Source: Novosphingobium sp. SG707
GTDB taxonomy: Bacteria; Pseudomonadota; Alphaproteobacteria; Sphingomonadales; Sphingomonadaceae
Length of the DNA: 64,000 nt
Reading direction: 5' to 3'
Assembly (NCBI RefSeq): GCF_012275515.1
Contig: NZ_JAAZQL010000002.1
Location: 186,001-250,000 of the forward strand
Shown: positions 55,728 to 64,000 of the stretch, piece by piece
Layout of the letters: each line of letters opens with the position of its first letter
Position numbering within the stretch: position 1 is the first letter of the stretch
The notes under the pieces: generated by a model
Databases searched by the model: none
What the model was told of the DNA's origin: nothing
Seen by the model: the letters and a program-made list of their open reading frames with translations, nothing else
Translations under genes and position numbers: made by a program

Positions 55728-56765
55728 ATGCAGAAGATTACCCCGGTTATCCTGTGCGGTGGTAGTGGAACCCGTTTGTGGCCGCGCAGCCGCGCTGTAA
55801 AACCAAAGCCGTTCCTGCCGCTCGTGGGTGATGTGACCCTGTTCGAGCAAGGCATTGCGCGGGCCAGCGATCGCACCATTTTCGAAGCACCCATGGTGGT
55901 GACGGGAACCAGGCATCTCGACCATGTGGAAAGCCAGCTGGACGGGGCCCCGGATGCGCAGATTCTGGTCGAACCTTCGGCGCGCAACACGGCGGCGGCG
56001 ATTGCGCTGGCCGCTTTGCGGATGGAGCCTGATGCGGTGATGCTGGTTTGTCCGAGCGATCACCATATCGGTGATCCGGCCAGCTTTGTCGCCGCCGCTC
56101 AGTCCGCCGGGCGACTGGCTCAGGAGGGCTGGCTTGTCGCTTTTGGGATTGTCGCCACGGCCCCGGAAACCGGATTTGGTTATGTGAAGCGCGGCGAGGC
56201 CATCGGCAGTGACGGGTTCAGGGTAGACCGTTTTGTCGAGAAGCCCAATCTGGAGCGCGCGATCGAATTCCTTGCCGAGGGTTCCTATGCGTGGAACGGC
56301 GGCATTTTTGCGATGCGCGCGGGCGATTTCCTCAAGGAACTGGGCACCCATCGCCCCGCCATTCTCGAAGGCGTGGCGCAGGCGGTGGCGGGCGGCGTGA
56401 CCGATGGTCAGCGCTTCCACCCCGACGCGGCCATTTTCAACGCGGTGGAAAGCGATTCGATCGACTATGCCGTGATGGAAAAGACCGAACGCGCAGCCGT
56501 GGTTCCGGCCAATATGGCCTGGTCCGACATCGGCAACTGGCACGCCCTGTGGGAGGCGCGCGAGAAGGACGAGGCGGGCAACAGCGTTATCGGCGAGGCG
56601 GAACTTGTCGGCTGCCGCAACGTTCTGGTGGAAAGCGACGGGCCGAAGGTTTCGGTGGTCGGTCTTGAAGGCGTCATGGTGGTGGTCGATGGCAGCGACG
56701 TGCTGGTAACGAGTGTGCCGGGCGTTCAGAAGGTGGGCAAATTGCTGGGCGCGGTGAACCAGTAA
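55728..56765 (+). CDS. manC: Mannose-1-phosphate guanylyltransferase
   Basis: Makes GDP-mannose from mannose-1-phosphate and GTP. 345 residues, the single-domain form without the C-terminal isomerase. Motifs: VILCGGSGTRLWPRSR near the N-terminus (pyrophosphorylase signature), FLPLVGD, LVEPSARNTAAAIA near 85, and FVEKPN near 170. ATG 55728 follows GAAGGG; the frame extends upstream without support. manA follows after 10 bases, so GDP-mannose supply is one operon. Confidence 0.95.
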   Translation: MQKITPVILCGGSGTRLWPRSRAVKPKPFLPLVGDVTLFEQGIARASDRTIFEAPMVVTGTRHLDHVESQLDGAPDAQILVEPSARNTAAAIALAALRMEPDAVMLVCPSDHHIGDPASFVAAAQSAGRLAQEGWLVAFGIVATAPETGFGYVKRGEAIGSDGFRVDRFVEKPNLERAIEFLAEGSYAWNGGIFAMRAGDFLKELGTHRPAILEGVAQAVAGGVTDGQRFHPDAAIFNAVESDSIDYAVMEKTERAAVVPANMAWSDIGNWHALWEAREKDEAGNSVIGEAELVGCRNVLVESDGPKVSVVGLEGVMVVVDGSDVLVTSVPGVQKVGKLLGAVNQ

Positions 56766-56775
56766 TCGGGCGGTC

Positions 56776-57615
56776 ATGACGCAGGAGGCGGTTTTGAGCG
56801 AGATGCTGTTGCCTGTCAGGCAGGTGGAAAAGCCATGGGGCTGTGATGTTCTACCGCGACCTTTTGAGGCGCCCGATGGTAAGCGCATCGGGGAAATCTG
56901 GTTCGAGCCTCCGGCGCAGATCCCTGAATTGCTGGTGAAATATATCTTCACCAGCGACAAGCTCTCGGTTCAGGTCCACCCCAGCGACAGCCAGACGATG
57001 GTCAAGGGGCTGGGCCGCCAGGGCAAGGAGGAATGCTGGCTGGTCATCGACGCTCAGGATGACGCGCGGCTGGGCATCGGCTTTGACCGGGCGGTGGATA
57101 CCGAAACGCTGCGGGCGGCCGCGCTTGATGGGCGGATCGAGGATATGCTGGTCTGGCACAAGGTCCGGCCGGGCGATTTCTTTTATATTCCGGCCAACAC
57201 CGTCCATGCCATCGGCGCTGGCGTCAGTGTGATCGAGATTCAGCAGAACAGCGACATCACCTATCGCCTGTTCGACTATGGCCGCCCGCGTGAACTGCAC
57301 CTGGATGAAGGTCTGGCTGTCTCGCTGGGTGAGGTTTACGATCTGGCCCGCTGGCACAAGCGCTTGCCCGAAACGGGCACGGTGGCGCTGGTGGACGGGC
57401 CTTATTTCCGGCTCGACCGGGTCAATGGTGTGGCTGATCAGGACCTTCTGGCGCGCTATCCCGAGGGGCCGCTGCTGGTGATCCCGGTGGAGGGGCTGGT
57501 GATGGTCAAGGGCCAGCCGGTGCCGGCCGGAGCCTGCGCAAAAGCGGCCGGTTTGGATGAAATTAGCTGGGAAAGCGATGCGCTTTGGCTCGTCGCCAAG
57601 CCGCTCCGGGCGTAA
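56776..57615 (+). CDS. manA: Mannose-6-phosphate isomerase, class I
   Basis: Interconverts fructose-6-phosphate and mannose-6-phosphate. 279 residues of the cupin-type isomerase. Zn ligands are visible in VQVHPSD near residue 74 and in the NTVHAIGAGVSVIEIQQNSD block near 140. KPWG and GEIWFEP near the N-terminus are also typical. It completes the GDP-mannose route with manC apart from phosphomannomutase, which is not in the window. Confidence 0.94.
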   Translation: MTQEAVLSEMLLPVRQVEKPWGCDVLPRPFEAPDGKRIGEIWFEPPAQIPELLVKYIFTSDKLSVQVHPSDSQTMVKGLGRQGKEECWLVIDAQDDARLGIGFDRAVDTETLRAAALDGRIEDMLVWHKVRPGDFFYIPANTVHAIGAGVSVIEIQQNSDITYRLFDYGRPRELHLDEGLAVSLGEVYDLARWHKRLPETGTVALVDGPYFRLDRVNGVADQDLLARYPEGPLLVIPVEGLVMVKGQPVPAGACAKAAGLDEISWESDALWLVAKPLRA

Positions 57616-57702
57616 ACCCATAGGTCTGAAGGGCGGGAGGAACCGCCCGGCGCTGTGGCCCTGATGAGGGGCCGGGCGCTGCCCAAAGGGTTGCCGGACC
57701 GC

Positions 57703-58716
57703 ATGAATCACCCCGCCATTGCCCATTCCATGCCCAACGCCGCCCAGATCGCGACGATCCGGGGGCGTGGCCGCGCGATCATTGCGCACGAGGCCGAGGC
57801 CCTGCGCCATCTGGGCGATGGGTTGGACGACAGTTTTGCGCGGGCATGCTGGCTGATCGCGGGTGCGCGGCGGCGGCTGGTGGTGTCGGGCATGGGCAAA
57901 TCGGGGCATATCGGGCGCAAGATCGCCGCCTCTTTTTCCGCCACCGGCACGGCGGCGCTGTTTCTGCATCCGGCGGAGGCTTCGCATGGCGATCTGGGCA
58001 TGATGATGGCGGGCGATGTGCTGCTGGTGCTGTCGAATTCGGGCAATACGGCCGAATTGGGGCCTGTGCTGCGCCATGCGCGGGCGTTGGGGGTGGCGAT
58101 CATCGGCATGGTGGCGCGCTCGCGCTCTATGGTGGGTGATATGGCCGATGTGCTGCTCCTGCTGCCTGACCGGCCCGAGGCCTGCGAGGACAGTTTTGCG
58201 CCCACCACATCGACGGTGATGCAATTGGCGCTGGGCGATGCGCTGGCGCTCTCTGTCATGGACGCGCGCGGGGTGAGCCGCAGGCAGATCCGCGCGCTGC
58301 ATCCCGGCGGCGCGATCGGTCAGCGCTTGACCCCGGTGGGTGAGGTGATGAGCCGCGCGGGATTGCCGCTGGTTTCGCCCGATGCGCCGATGCGCGACGT
58401 GGTGCCGGTGATCACCGACCATCGCTTTGGGCTGGCCGGGGTGGTGGACGCGGCGGGGCGGCTGATGGGGGTGATTTCCGATGGCGACCTGCGGCGGCAT
58501 TTCAGCGCGCTGGGCAAGGCCAGCGCGGGCGAGGTGATGACGCGCGATCCGCGCTCGCTCTGCCCCGATATGGTGGCTGTGGATGCACTGCAATGGATGA
58601 ACGAGGCCAAGATCACCGCCGCGTTTGTCGTCGCGCCCATGGCCGAGGGTGGAGAGATGCCGGTCGGCATTGTCCACATGCATGATCTCTTGCCGATGGG
58701 GCTGGAGCCGGCCTGA
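57703..58716 (+). CDS. kpsF: Arabinose-5-phosphate isomerase KpsF/KdsD
   Basis: Converts ribulose-5-phosphate to arabinose-5-phosphate, the precursor of Kdo. 337 residues: SIS domain (VSGMGKSGHIGRKIAASF near 62, LSNSGNTAEL near 110, STVMQLALGDALAL near 168) followed by two CBS domains (about 205-335). ATG 57703 is preceded by AAAGGG; ATG 57730 is an alternative. Placement after manC-manA in the capsule locus suggests it feeds the Kdo linker made by KpsS/KpsC, though lipid A core Kdo would also use it. Confidence 0.94.
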   Translation: MNHPAIAHSMPNAAQIATIRGRGRAIIAHEAEALRHLGDGLDDSFARACWLIAGARRRLVVSGMGKSGHIGRKIAASFSATGTAALFLHPAEASHGDLGMMMAGDVLLVLSNSGNTAELGPVLRHARALGVAIIGMVARSRSMVGDMADVLLLLPDRPEACEDSFAPTTSTVMQLALGDALALSVMDARGVSRRQIRALHPGGAIGQRLTPVGEVMSRAGLPLVSPDAPMRDVVPVITDHRFGLAGVVDAAGRLMGVISDGDLRRHFSALGKASAGEVMTRDPRSLCPDMVAVDALQWMNEAKITAAFVVAPMAEGGEMPVGIVHMHDLLPMGLEPA

Positions 58717-59028
58717 CGCACCGGGGCGGCGGGCGTTGAGGGCAAGGCATCCGGCCATAAGGGTTATTTCGGGCCGATGGGCGCGGCGCGGGGGCGGCAA
58801 AATCGGCCCTAAAACCGCCAAACCTGCAAAACCCCCGGATTTATCCCCAGAATCGCTGCACCTTTGCGATGAAACTCTTGCTGCGCGCCGATGGTGCGTT
58901 AGGAAGGTGATCCGAATTGGCGGATGTTTGGACGAATCCGCGCTTTCCCGCCGGTTCGGGCCGGTTTTACGCTTGGGGCCTGTCATCACATACTGGCGGC
59001 CTCCACACAGTTTGGGAACAGAAACGCC
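58717..59028. other. Intergenic region before dnaN
   Basis: 312 bases. One DnaA-box-like TTATCCCCA lies near 58840, alone. AT/GC-mixed sequence upstream of dnaN contains TTGCTG and TAGGAA about 16 bases apart near 58880-58905, a weak promoter candidate. No gene is supported. Confidence 0.4.
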
Positions 59029-60147
59029 ATGAAAGCCACGATCGAACGCGCGACCTTGCTGCGTTGTTTGAGCCATGTGCAATCGGTGGTGGAACGGCGC
59101 AATACCATCCCCATCCTTTCCAACGTGCTGATCGAGGCCAGCGGCACCGGTTCGGTCCGCCTGATGGCCACCGACCTTGATCTTCAGGTCGTCGAGCATC
59201 TGCCCGCCGTCAGCGTCGAGGCGCCCGGCGCGATCACGGTTTCGGCGCATCTGCTGTTCGACATCGCGCGCAAGCTGCCCGATGGGGCGCAGGTCTCGCT
59301 GCAAACCGCCGACAACCGCCTTGTGATCAAGGCCGGGCGCAGCCGGTTCCAACTGCCGACCCTGCCGCGTGACGATTTCCCCGTCATCATCGAGGGCGAT
59401 CTGCCCACCAGCTTTGAGGTGCCCGCCGCCACGCTGGCGCAGTTGATCGACCGCACGCGCTTTGCGATCAGCACCGAGGAAACGCGTTACTATCTCAACG
59501 GCATCTTCCTCCATGTTTCCGAGGAAGAGCTGAAGGCGGCCGCCACCGATGGCCACCGTCTGGCACGCTTTACGCTGGCCAAGCCGGAAGGCGCGGACGG
59601 CATGCCCGACGTCATCGTGCCGCGCAAATGCGTGGGTGAATTGCGCAAGCTGCTCGACGAACATGCTGACAGCAATGTCGCCATCGACCTGTCGGCCAGC
59701 AAGATCCGTTTCTCGTTGGGCGGCGAAGAGGGCGTGGTGCTGACCAGTAAGCTGATCGACGGCACGTTCCCCGATTACAATCGCGTGATCCCGACCGGCA
59801 ATGACAAGCTGCTGCGTCTGGACCCCAAGAGCTTCTATGAGGCGGTGGACCGCGTGGCCACGATCGCTACGGAAAAGACCCGCGCGGTGAAAATGGCGCT
59901 GGAAACCGACCGCGTGACGCTCTCGGTGACTTCGCCGGACAATGGCACGGCGGCTGAAGAACTGCCCGCCGATTACGGTTCGACCGGGTTCGAGATCGGT
60001 TTTAATGCGACCTATCTGAAAGACATCCTGAACCAGATCGATGGCGACAATGTCGAACTCCATCTGGCCGATGCCGGCGCGCCGACCCTGATCCGTCAAA
60101 GCGACAAGAGCCCTGCGCTCTATGTGCTGATGCCGATGCGGGTGTGA
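59029..60147 (+). CDS. dnaN: DNA polymerase III beta sliding clamp
   Basis: 372 residues, standard length. Three clamp domains in order; N-terminal MKATIERATLLRCLSHVQSV, RNTIPILSNVLIEA, RYYLNGIFLH, ATDGHRLA, and FPDYNRVIP, ending in the clamp tail YVLMPMRV. ATG 59029 is the family start; the frame is open upstream but unsupported. dnaA and recF are not adjacent, as is usual in many alphaproteobacteria. A terminator and repeat copy 4 follow. Confidence 0.98.
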   Translation: MKATIERATLLRCLSHVQSVVERRNTIPILSNVLIEASGTGSVRLMATDLDLQVVEHLPAVSVEAPGAITVSAHLLFDIARKLPDGAQVSLQTADNRLVIKAGRSRFQLPTLPRDDFPVIIEGDLPTSFEVPAATLAQLIDRTRFAISTEETRYYLNGIFLHVSEEELKAAATDGHRLARFTLAKPEGADGMPDVIVPRKCVGELRKLLDEHADSNVAIDLSASKIRFSLGGEEGVVLTSKLIDGTFPDYNRVIPTGNDKLLRLDPKSFYEAVDRVATIATEKTRAVKMALETDRVTLSVTSPDNGTAAEELPADYGSTGFEIGFNATYLKDILNQIDGDNVELHLADAGAPTLIRQSDKSPALYVLMPMRV

Positions 60148-60170
60148 TCGGCTCGGGCGATTGAACAAAG

Positions 60171-60205
60171 GGGCGGGGAGGCTTTGGGCTTTCCCGCCTC
60201 TTTTT
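60171..60205 (+). terminator. Rho-independent terminator of dnaN
   Basis: GGGCGGGGAG (60171-60180) pairs with TTCCCGCCTC (60191-60200) with three G-U pairs and a short loop, followed by TTTTT. It starts 23 bases past the dnaN stop, just before repeat copy 4. Confidence 0.75.
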
Positions 60206-60220
60206 GTTTTGGGATTTTGA

Positions 60221-60444
60221 TGCCTCCGGCGGGCAAAGGGCGGGGGCCCTTTGCAATCCCGATACTGGGTTGCGCCAGACAGGCAGCGTTGTGCTTATGC
60301 TTTTAAAGCCTGCGGCGCCGATCCGCGCCAGTTCACCGCGCCGCAGGCTTTTGAGGAGCCATGGATTTTGCGCTTCGCTGTCAACCTCACGCCGTCCCAT
60401 TAACGGGATTGCAAAGGGACGAGTCCCTTTGCCCGCCGGAGGCA
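60221..60444. repeat. Modular palindromic repeat, copy 4 (symmetrical form)
   Basis: Left arm TGCCTCCGGC at 60221 with module A (GCAAAGGGC-GGGG-GCCCTTTGC). Centre module B is AAAGCCTGCGGCGC (60305-60318) with GCGCCGCAGGCTTT (60338-60351). The right arm repeats module A inverted (GCAAAGGGAC-GA-GTCCCTTTGC) and ends in CCGCCGGAGGCA at 60444. The outer arms are thus terminal inverted repeats around a central hairpin. It lies between convergent dnaN and the cyclase gene. Confidence 0.9.
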
Positions 60445-60464
60445 AACTTTTCTCCTAAATCCTT

Positions 60465-61664
60465 TTAAAACCGCCAAATCCTTTGCGGCACCTCACGCGG
60501 CGCAGCTCGCTTGCGGGAGGCTTTGTCGGCATAGAGGCGGCAGTCGGCGGACTGGATGAGCGCGGCGGCATCGGCGCCTTCGAGGGGCGCGATGGCGGTG
60601 CCGAAGCTGGCGCCGATGGGGACGATGATGCCGTTCCACACGATGGGCAGCGAGAGGCCCGCACGCACCGCCGCGACCTCGCCCAGCGCGAGTTGCTGGC
60701 CGCGCGAAATGTCGTAGAGCATGGCGAATTCATCGCCGCCCAGCCGCGCCACACACAGTGCCCGCGCGCCGAGGCGCTGCATCCGGTGGGCCACTTCGGC
60801 CAGGATGGCGTCGCCCGCCAGATGGCCGTGGGTGTCATTGGCCTGTTTCAGCCCGTCCAGATCGGCCAGCACCAGCATCATCGGCCGGTCCCGCATCAGC
60901 CGGTCCTCCAGCATCCGCATAAAGGCGAGGCGGTTGTCCAGCCCGGTCAGCGGGTCGGTCAGCGAGGCGCGGATCGCCTGATGCTGCTGGGTCAGCATGG
61001 CCAGCGTTTCGTTGAATTTGGCCAACACGACATGGATCTGCATCACCGTCATCAGCACCAGCATCAGCGCCAGCGCCCGCATGCCCAGCGAATCATAAAG
61101 CGCCAGTTTCAGCGCAATCGGGGCGATCGCGCTCACCATGCCCGCAATGGCCGCGCGCGGCACGCCCAGCAGGCACGAGGCGCTGGTCAGCGCGGCGATG
61201 GCGATGAAAACCGGCGCGACCATGCAATATTGGTGAGAGGCATGGGTAAAGGCATTGGCGGCCCAAATCCCGGCGATCAGCCCGACCGGCGCGCTCATCA
61301 TGCTGGCGCGGCGCAGGTGGCGATAGATCTGGGCGCGCGGAAGCGGGGCCGCGGCGCGATTGCGGCGGCGGTTGCGGATCAGGACATAGAGGCAGGTGGC
61401 CGAAATCAGCCCGGCGGGTCCCCATTGCTGCCACAGGGGCAAATTGCCGCGCAGCGCCAGCGCCGTGGCCAGCGAGTGGATCCCCAGCAGCAGGCACAGC
61501 CAGGGCAAATGGGCGCTGACCCGCTGATACTGCAGGCGCACCATGGCCCCGGCCACGCGCGGCGGCACGGGGGCGGTAAAAGGCGAAAACAGGCGGCGGC
61601 GCATCTTGTGCCATCGCCTGCGCGGGGAGGGGTTTGACAAATCCCGCTTTGGATCAACCGGCAA
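60465..61664 (-). CDS. Membrane diguanylate cyclase (GGDEF)
   Basis: 399 residues. About six transmembrane helices fill residues 55-215, an unclassified membrane sensor module. The GGDEF domain begins LTDPLTGLDNRLAFMRML near 237 and has the intact active site GGDEF at 309-313, so it should make c-di-GMP. No RxxD inhibitory site is visible five residues before it. TTG 61664 has GGGGAG eight bases upstream and is listed; ATG 61604 (20 residues shorter) is the alternative. The ribosome site lies inside a long hairpin (61663-61720), which may control translation. c-di-GMP could influence the adjacent capsule locus. Confidence 0.88.
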   Translation of the reverse strand: MPVDPKRDLSNPSPRRRWHKMRRRLFSPFTAPVPPRVAGAMVRLQYQRVSAHLPWLCLLLGIHSLATALALRGNLPLWQQWGPAGLISATCLYVLIRNRRRNRAAAPLPRAQIYRHLRRASMMSAPVGLIAGIWAANAFTHASHQYCMVAPVFIAIAALTSASCLLGVPRAAIAGMVSAIAPIALKLALYDSLGMRALALMLVLMTVMQIHVVLAKFNETLAMLTQQHQAIRASLTDPLTGLDNRLAFMRMLEDRLMRDRPMMLVLADLDGLKQANDTHGHLAGDAILAEVAHRMQRLGARALCVARLGGDEFAMLYDISRGQQLALGEVAAVRAGLSLPIVWNGIIVPIGASFGTAIAPLEGADAAALIQSADCRLYADKASRKRAAPREVPQRIWRF

Positions 61665-61720
61665 TTAGTCACTCCCCGCTTAGCTCTGCTGACGCGAGAA
61701 CTAAGTGGAAATGACTAATT
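61663..61720 (-). promoter_or_regulatory. 5' hairpin enclosing the cyclase ribosome site and start
   Basis: On the minus strand AATTAGTCA (61720-61712) pairs perfectly with TGACTAATT (61671-61663); inner CTTAG pairs with CTAAG. The Shine-Dalgarno GGGGAG (61677-61672) lies within the hairpin and the TTG start codon overlaps its closing end. Folding would block initiation. Confidence 0.55.
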
Positions 61721-61741
61721 CAGGGTTAAGCTAACAAGTTT

Positions 61742-63043
61742 TTAATGCTTACCGGCGGCGGCAAGCATTTGATCGAAGGCTACGAATTTCTCACGCGGGG
61801 CGCCATCGCGAGCGCGGGCGACTTCGGCTTCGTCAATCTTTCGCCAATCGCGAAAGGTCACGAAATCAACCCCACGCGCGGCGGCCAAAGCTTCGAAACC
61901 GGCGCGGCCCTGTTTGTCGCCGGGGGTGGGGAAATCCTCCGCGATGCGATCGACGATGGCGAAGCCGTCCGGGCGATTGGTGCCGATCGTGCCCGAAGGC
62001 CCGCGCCGCGCCCAGCCGACGCAGTAAAGGCCGGGCAGGATGCGCCCCTCCTCATTGGCAAAGCGCCCGGCGGCAGTGTCATAGGGCACGCCCTCGATGG
62101 GATTGGTGCGATAGCCGATGGCCGCAATCACCAGATCGGCGGGGACCTGATAAGTTTCGCTCGTGCCGACCGCGCGGCCATCGACCAGCGCGGTGCGTTC
62201 GACCTCGACCGCACGCACCGACCCATCGCCGATCAGCGCGCGCGGAGCGGCGAAGAAGTCGAAGTCGATGGTGAAGGGTTTGTCCGCACCCCCATCGGCG
62301 GCAAAGGCGCGCAGGTGCTGAACCGATTTGCGCATGCCCGGATCGAGCGCGGCGTCCTCGGCTTCGGGCGGCAGGTCGGCGGGATCGACGCGCGGGCGGG
62401 CGCGCTCCAGATTGCCCAACTCGCCCAGTTCCTTGGGGGTCATGGCAATCTGATGCGGGCCGCGGCGGCCAAGGATCGTGACCGAGGCGATGCCCGAGCC
62501 TTTCAGCGCATCAAGCGCATGGGCGACAATATCGGCGCCCTCAAACTCCTGCGGCACCTTGGCCAGAATCCGCGCAATATCGAGCGCGACATTGCCGTTG
62601 CCGATGACCACCGCATGGGCTCCGGCAAAATCGGGGGCCAGATCGGCAAAATGGGGATGGCCGTTATACCAGCCGACGAAGGCTGCGCTGCCAAACACAT
62701 TGCCCAGATCATCGCCTGGTATGCCCAGCGCGCGATCCGACGGCGCGCCCGTGGCCAGCACCACCGCGTCATACAATTCCTGCAATTCGGCAATCGAGAC
62801 ATCGCGCCCCACCGCCACCTTGCCGATGAAGCGCACATTGGGGGCCTGCGCCACGGCGTCATAGCGTTTTGCAACACCCTTGATCGATTGATGGTCGGGG
62901 GCCACCCCGCTGCGGATCAGGCCAAAGGGCACCGGCTGAAGATCGAATATATCGACATGCACCTCCTCGCCCCAGCGCTTGAGCGCGGCTTCGGCGGTGT
63001 AATATCCGGCCGGGCCGGAACCGATGATGGCAAGATGCAGCAT
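61742..63043 (-). CDS. fprA: FprA-type ferredoxin--NADP+ reductase
   Basis: 433 residues, related to adrenodoxin reductase and mycobacterial FprA. FAD-binding Rossmann loop LAIIGSGPAGYYTAEAAL at the N-terminus; VPFGLIRSGVAPDHQ near 44; NADP-binding IGNGNVALDIARIL near 147; and a C-terminal GLYCVGWARRGPSGTIGTN near 335. It passes electrons between NADPH and ferredoxin. ATG 63043 matches family starts; AAGGGAG lies 13 bases upstream. It precedes the cyclase gene on the same strand with a 77-base gap. Confidence 0.9.
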   Translation of the reverse strand: MLHLAIIGSGPAGYYTAEAALKRWGEEVHVDIFDLQPVPFGLIRSGVAPDHQSIKGVAKRYDAVAQAPNVRFIGKVAVGRDVSIAELQELYDAVVLATGAPSDRALGIPGDDLGNVFGSAAFVGWYNGHPHFADLAPDFAGAHAVVIGNGNVALDIARILAKVPQEFEGADIVAHALDALKGSGIASVTILGRRGPHQIAMTPKELGELGNLERARPRVDPADLPPEAEDAALDPGMRKSVQHLRAFAADGGADKPFTIDFDFFAAPRALIGDGSVRAVEVERTALVDGRAVGTSETYQVPADLVIAAIGYRTNPIEGVPYDTAAGRFANEEGRILPGLYCVGWARRGPSGTIGTNRPDGFAIVDRIAEDFPTPGDKQGRAGFEALAAARGVDFVTFRDWRKIDEAEVARARDGAPREKFVAFDQMLAAAGKH

Positions 63044-63268
63044 GGGTCTGATGCACTCCCTTTTATGGCGCCTTGTTGCGCCTCCTTTTTGTGCGGGCCC
63101 GTTCGGCTTGCGGGCGTTCTCGCGTTGATTCTTATCACATACCTGTTTGCTTGCCGTTGCAAGCCCCGATGGGCGCGCGGCTCCGCAGATGTCCTTAACG
63201 CGATTTAAAAGCATTTCGGGCAATTCGGGTGCCATGACTTCACCAATTCCCACAGGGGCACATCAGGC

Positions 63269-64000
63269 GTGACCAAGTCCAATCGGGCGCAAGCCCTGCT
63301 GCGAAAAGCCGAAACGCCCGCGCCCGCTCCGGCCATGGAGCGCCGTCGCGCCGCCGCCGCGCCCGAGCCCGAGTCGGCCCCTGTTGATGTCACGCATCTG
63401 CGCCGCAAAAGTGATCCCGTGCGCCGCGAAAGCGAGCCTTATCTGGGCTATTTCCTGATTTCCGAAGGCTGGTCGATGACCGCGATCGCGATGGGCATCG
63501 CGGCCATGATGCTCTGGCTCAATCAGTTTCGGATGCCCGGGCCGGTGGTGCTCGGCCTGCTGGGCGCGGCGGTAGCGATGGTGGCGGCCGCGCGCCTGTT
63601 CGTATCGTTTGAACGCACCAGTCGCCGCCCGCTGGCGCTGCGCGTGGCCGCGATGGTGGCGGGGGTGGTCGTGCCCATGCTGCTTTACGGCGCGGGTCTG
63701 GCCATGTGGTTCGCATCGGGCATGTTGTCCGAACCGGTGCTGCTGATCGGCGCGATGGTGGTGGTTGGGCTGGTGATGGCGGTCACGCTGTCGGGGCGGC
63801 TGTTTACGATGGTGGCGGCCAAGCTGGCGCTGTGGACGCCGATCGCGCTGGCGCTGGGCTCGGTCTATACGCTGGTGACGCTGGTGCTGGGCGGAGGCAT
63901 CGGGCTGGTGGCGGCGCTGCGCCAATTGGGCATCGACCGCGCCGGGCAAGCCGAACAGCGCGAGATGCGCCACGCCCAGATGCGCGCCGAGGAATTGCTG
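63269..64000 (+). CDS. Membrane protein, 5' part (partial, runs off window)
   Basis: 244 codons remain open to the end. GTG 63269 is the only start in this frame, preceded by AGGGG. The first 60 residues are basic and Ala/Pro-rich; then hydrophobic helices follow at about residues 72-90, 95-115, 127-150, 155-175 and 185-210, ending in a charged RAGQAEQREMRHAQM stretch. The family is not recognised. A 12-codon open frame (63234-63272) overlaps its start by GTGA and could act as a leader peptide. The gene is divergent from fprA. Confidence 0.7.
   Translation, partial: MTKSNRAQALLRKAETPAPAPAMERRRAAAAPEPESAPVDVTHLRRKSDPVRRESEPYLGYFLISEGWSMTAIAMGIAAMMLWLNQFRMPGPVVLGLLGAAVAMVAAARLFVSFERTSRRPLALRVAAMVAGVVVPMLLYGAGLAMWFASGMLSEPVLLIGAMVVVGLVMAVTLSGRLFTMVAAKLALWTPIALALGSVYTLVTLVLGGGIGLVAALRQLGIDRAGQAEQREMRHAQMRAEELL

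Noticed and set aside
55487..55765. Open frame before manC
   Set aside because: It overlaps the manC start in another frame and has no ribosome site or domain.
58717..59028. Replication origin next to dnaN
   Set aside because: Only one DnaA-box-like word, no cluster, no dnaA, no parAB and no AT-rich unwinding element.

Overview
The window is GC-rich with strong third-position GC bias. It suggests a sphingomonad-type alphaproteobacterium, most likely Novosphingobium or a close relative. The basis is two TonB-dependent receptors of the sphingomonad type, a ppk-ppx-phosphoesterase-glycosyltransferase string, tandem DUF805 proteins, an ABC-exported (Kps-type) capsule locus and overall gene style. 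The genus is an inference; no rRNA is present.

Layout. 1-2.6 kb: 5' part of a mercaptopyruvate sulfurtransferase gene, a Pro/Ala-rich envelope protein, and queF. 2.7-8.6 kb: polyphosphate genes ppk1 and ppx, then a translationally coupled metallophosphoesterase/GT4 pair. 8.6-21.2 kb: a short-chain-acid ('acetate switch') block: a transporter-histidine kinase hybrid and a LuxR-type regulator resembling CrbS/CrbR, acetyl-CoA synthetase, a DcaP-like porin, an MHS-family MFS carrier with a large periplasmic insert, a Pat-like GNAT and a PrpE-like synthetase. 21-36 kb: outer-membrane proteins, two TonB receptors, tRNA-Thr(TGT), rarA with a coupled DUF429-like gene, a GT4, a glycine-zipper protein, an AT-rich P-loop gene, and typA. 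36-41 kb: two DUF805 proteins and the ybbP-ybbA/tesA-type cluster. 41-58.7 kb: a capsule locus (GT-D, sulfotransferase-coiled-coil protein, GT2s, Kps export and linker genes, manC, manA, kpsF). 59-64 kb: dnaN, a diguanylate cyclase, an FprA-type ferredoxin reductase and a partial membrane protein.

How the genes work together. The sensor/regulator pair lies beside genes that could import (porin, MFS), activate (Acs, PrpE) and post-translationally control (GNAT) acetate or propionate, so 8.6-21.2 kb reads as one physiological module. In the capsule locus, KpsF supplies arabinose-5-phosphate for Kdo, KpsC/KpsS-type enzymes build a Kdo linker, ManC/ManA supply GDP-mannose, several glycosyltransferases build the chain, and KpsM/T with the KpsE- and KpsD-type proteins export it.

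Two unusual things stand out. First, a dispersed family of modular palindromic repeats occupies four gene-end junctions, three of them convergent (about 12.1, 27.8, 53.1-53.8 and 60.2 kb). It has covarying stems, and in one copy the two terminal arms enclose an AT-rich membrane-protein gene. Second, three neighbouring capsule genes (a GT2, kpsE-like and kpsC-like) are broken by small frameshifts at short G or GC tracts, while most genes elsewhere are intact. This means locus decay, phase variation or local sequence error.
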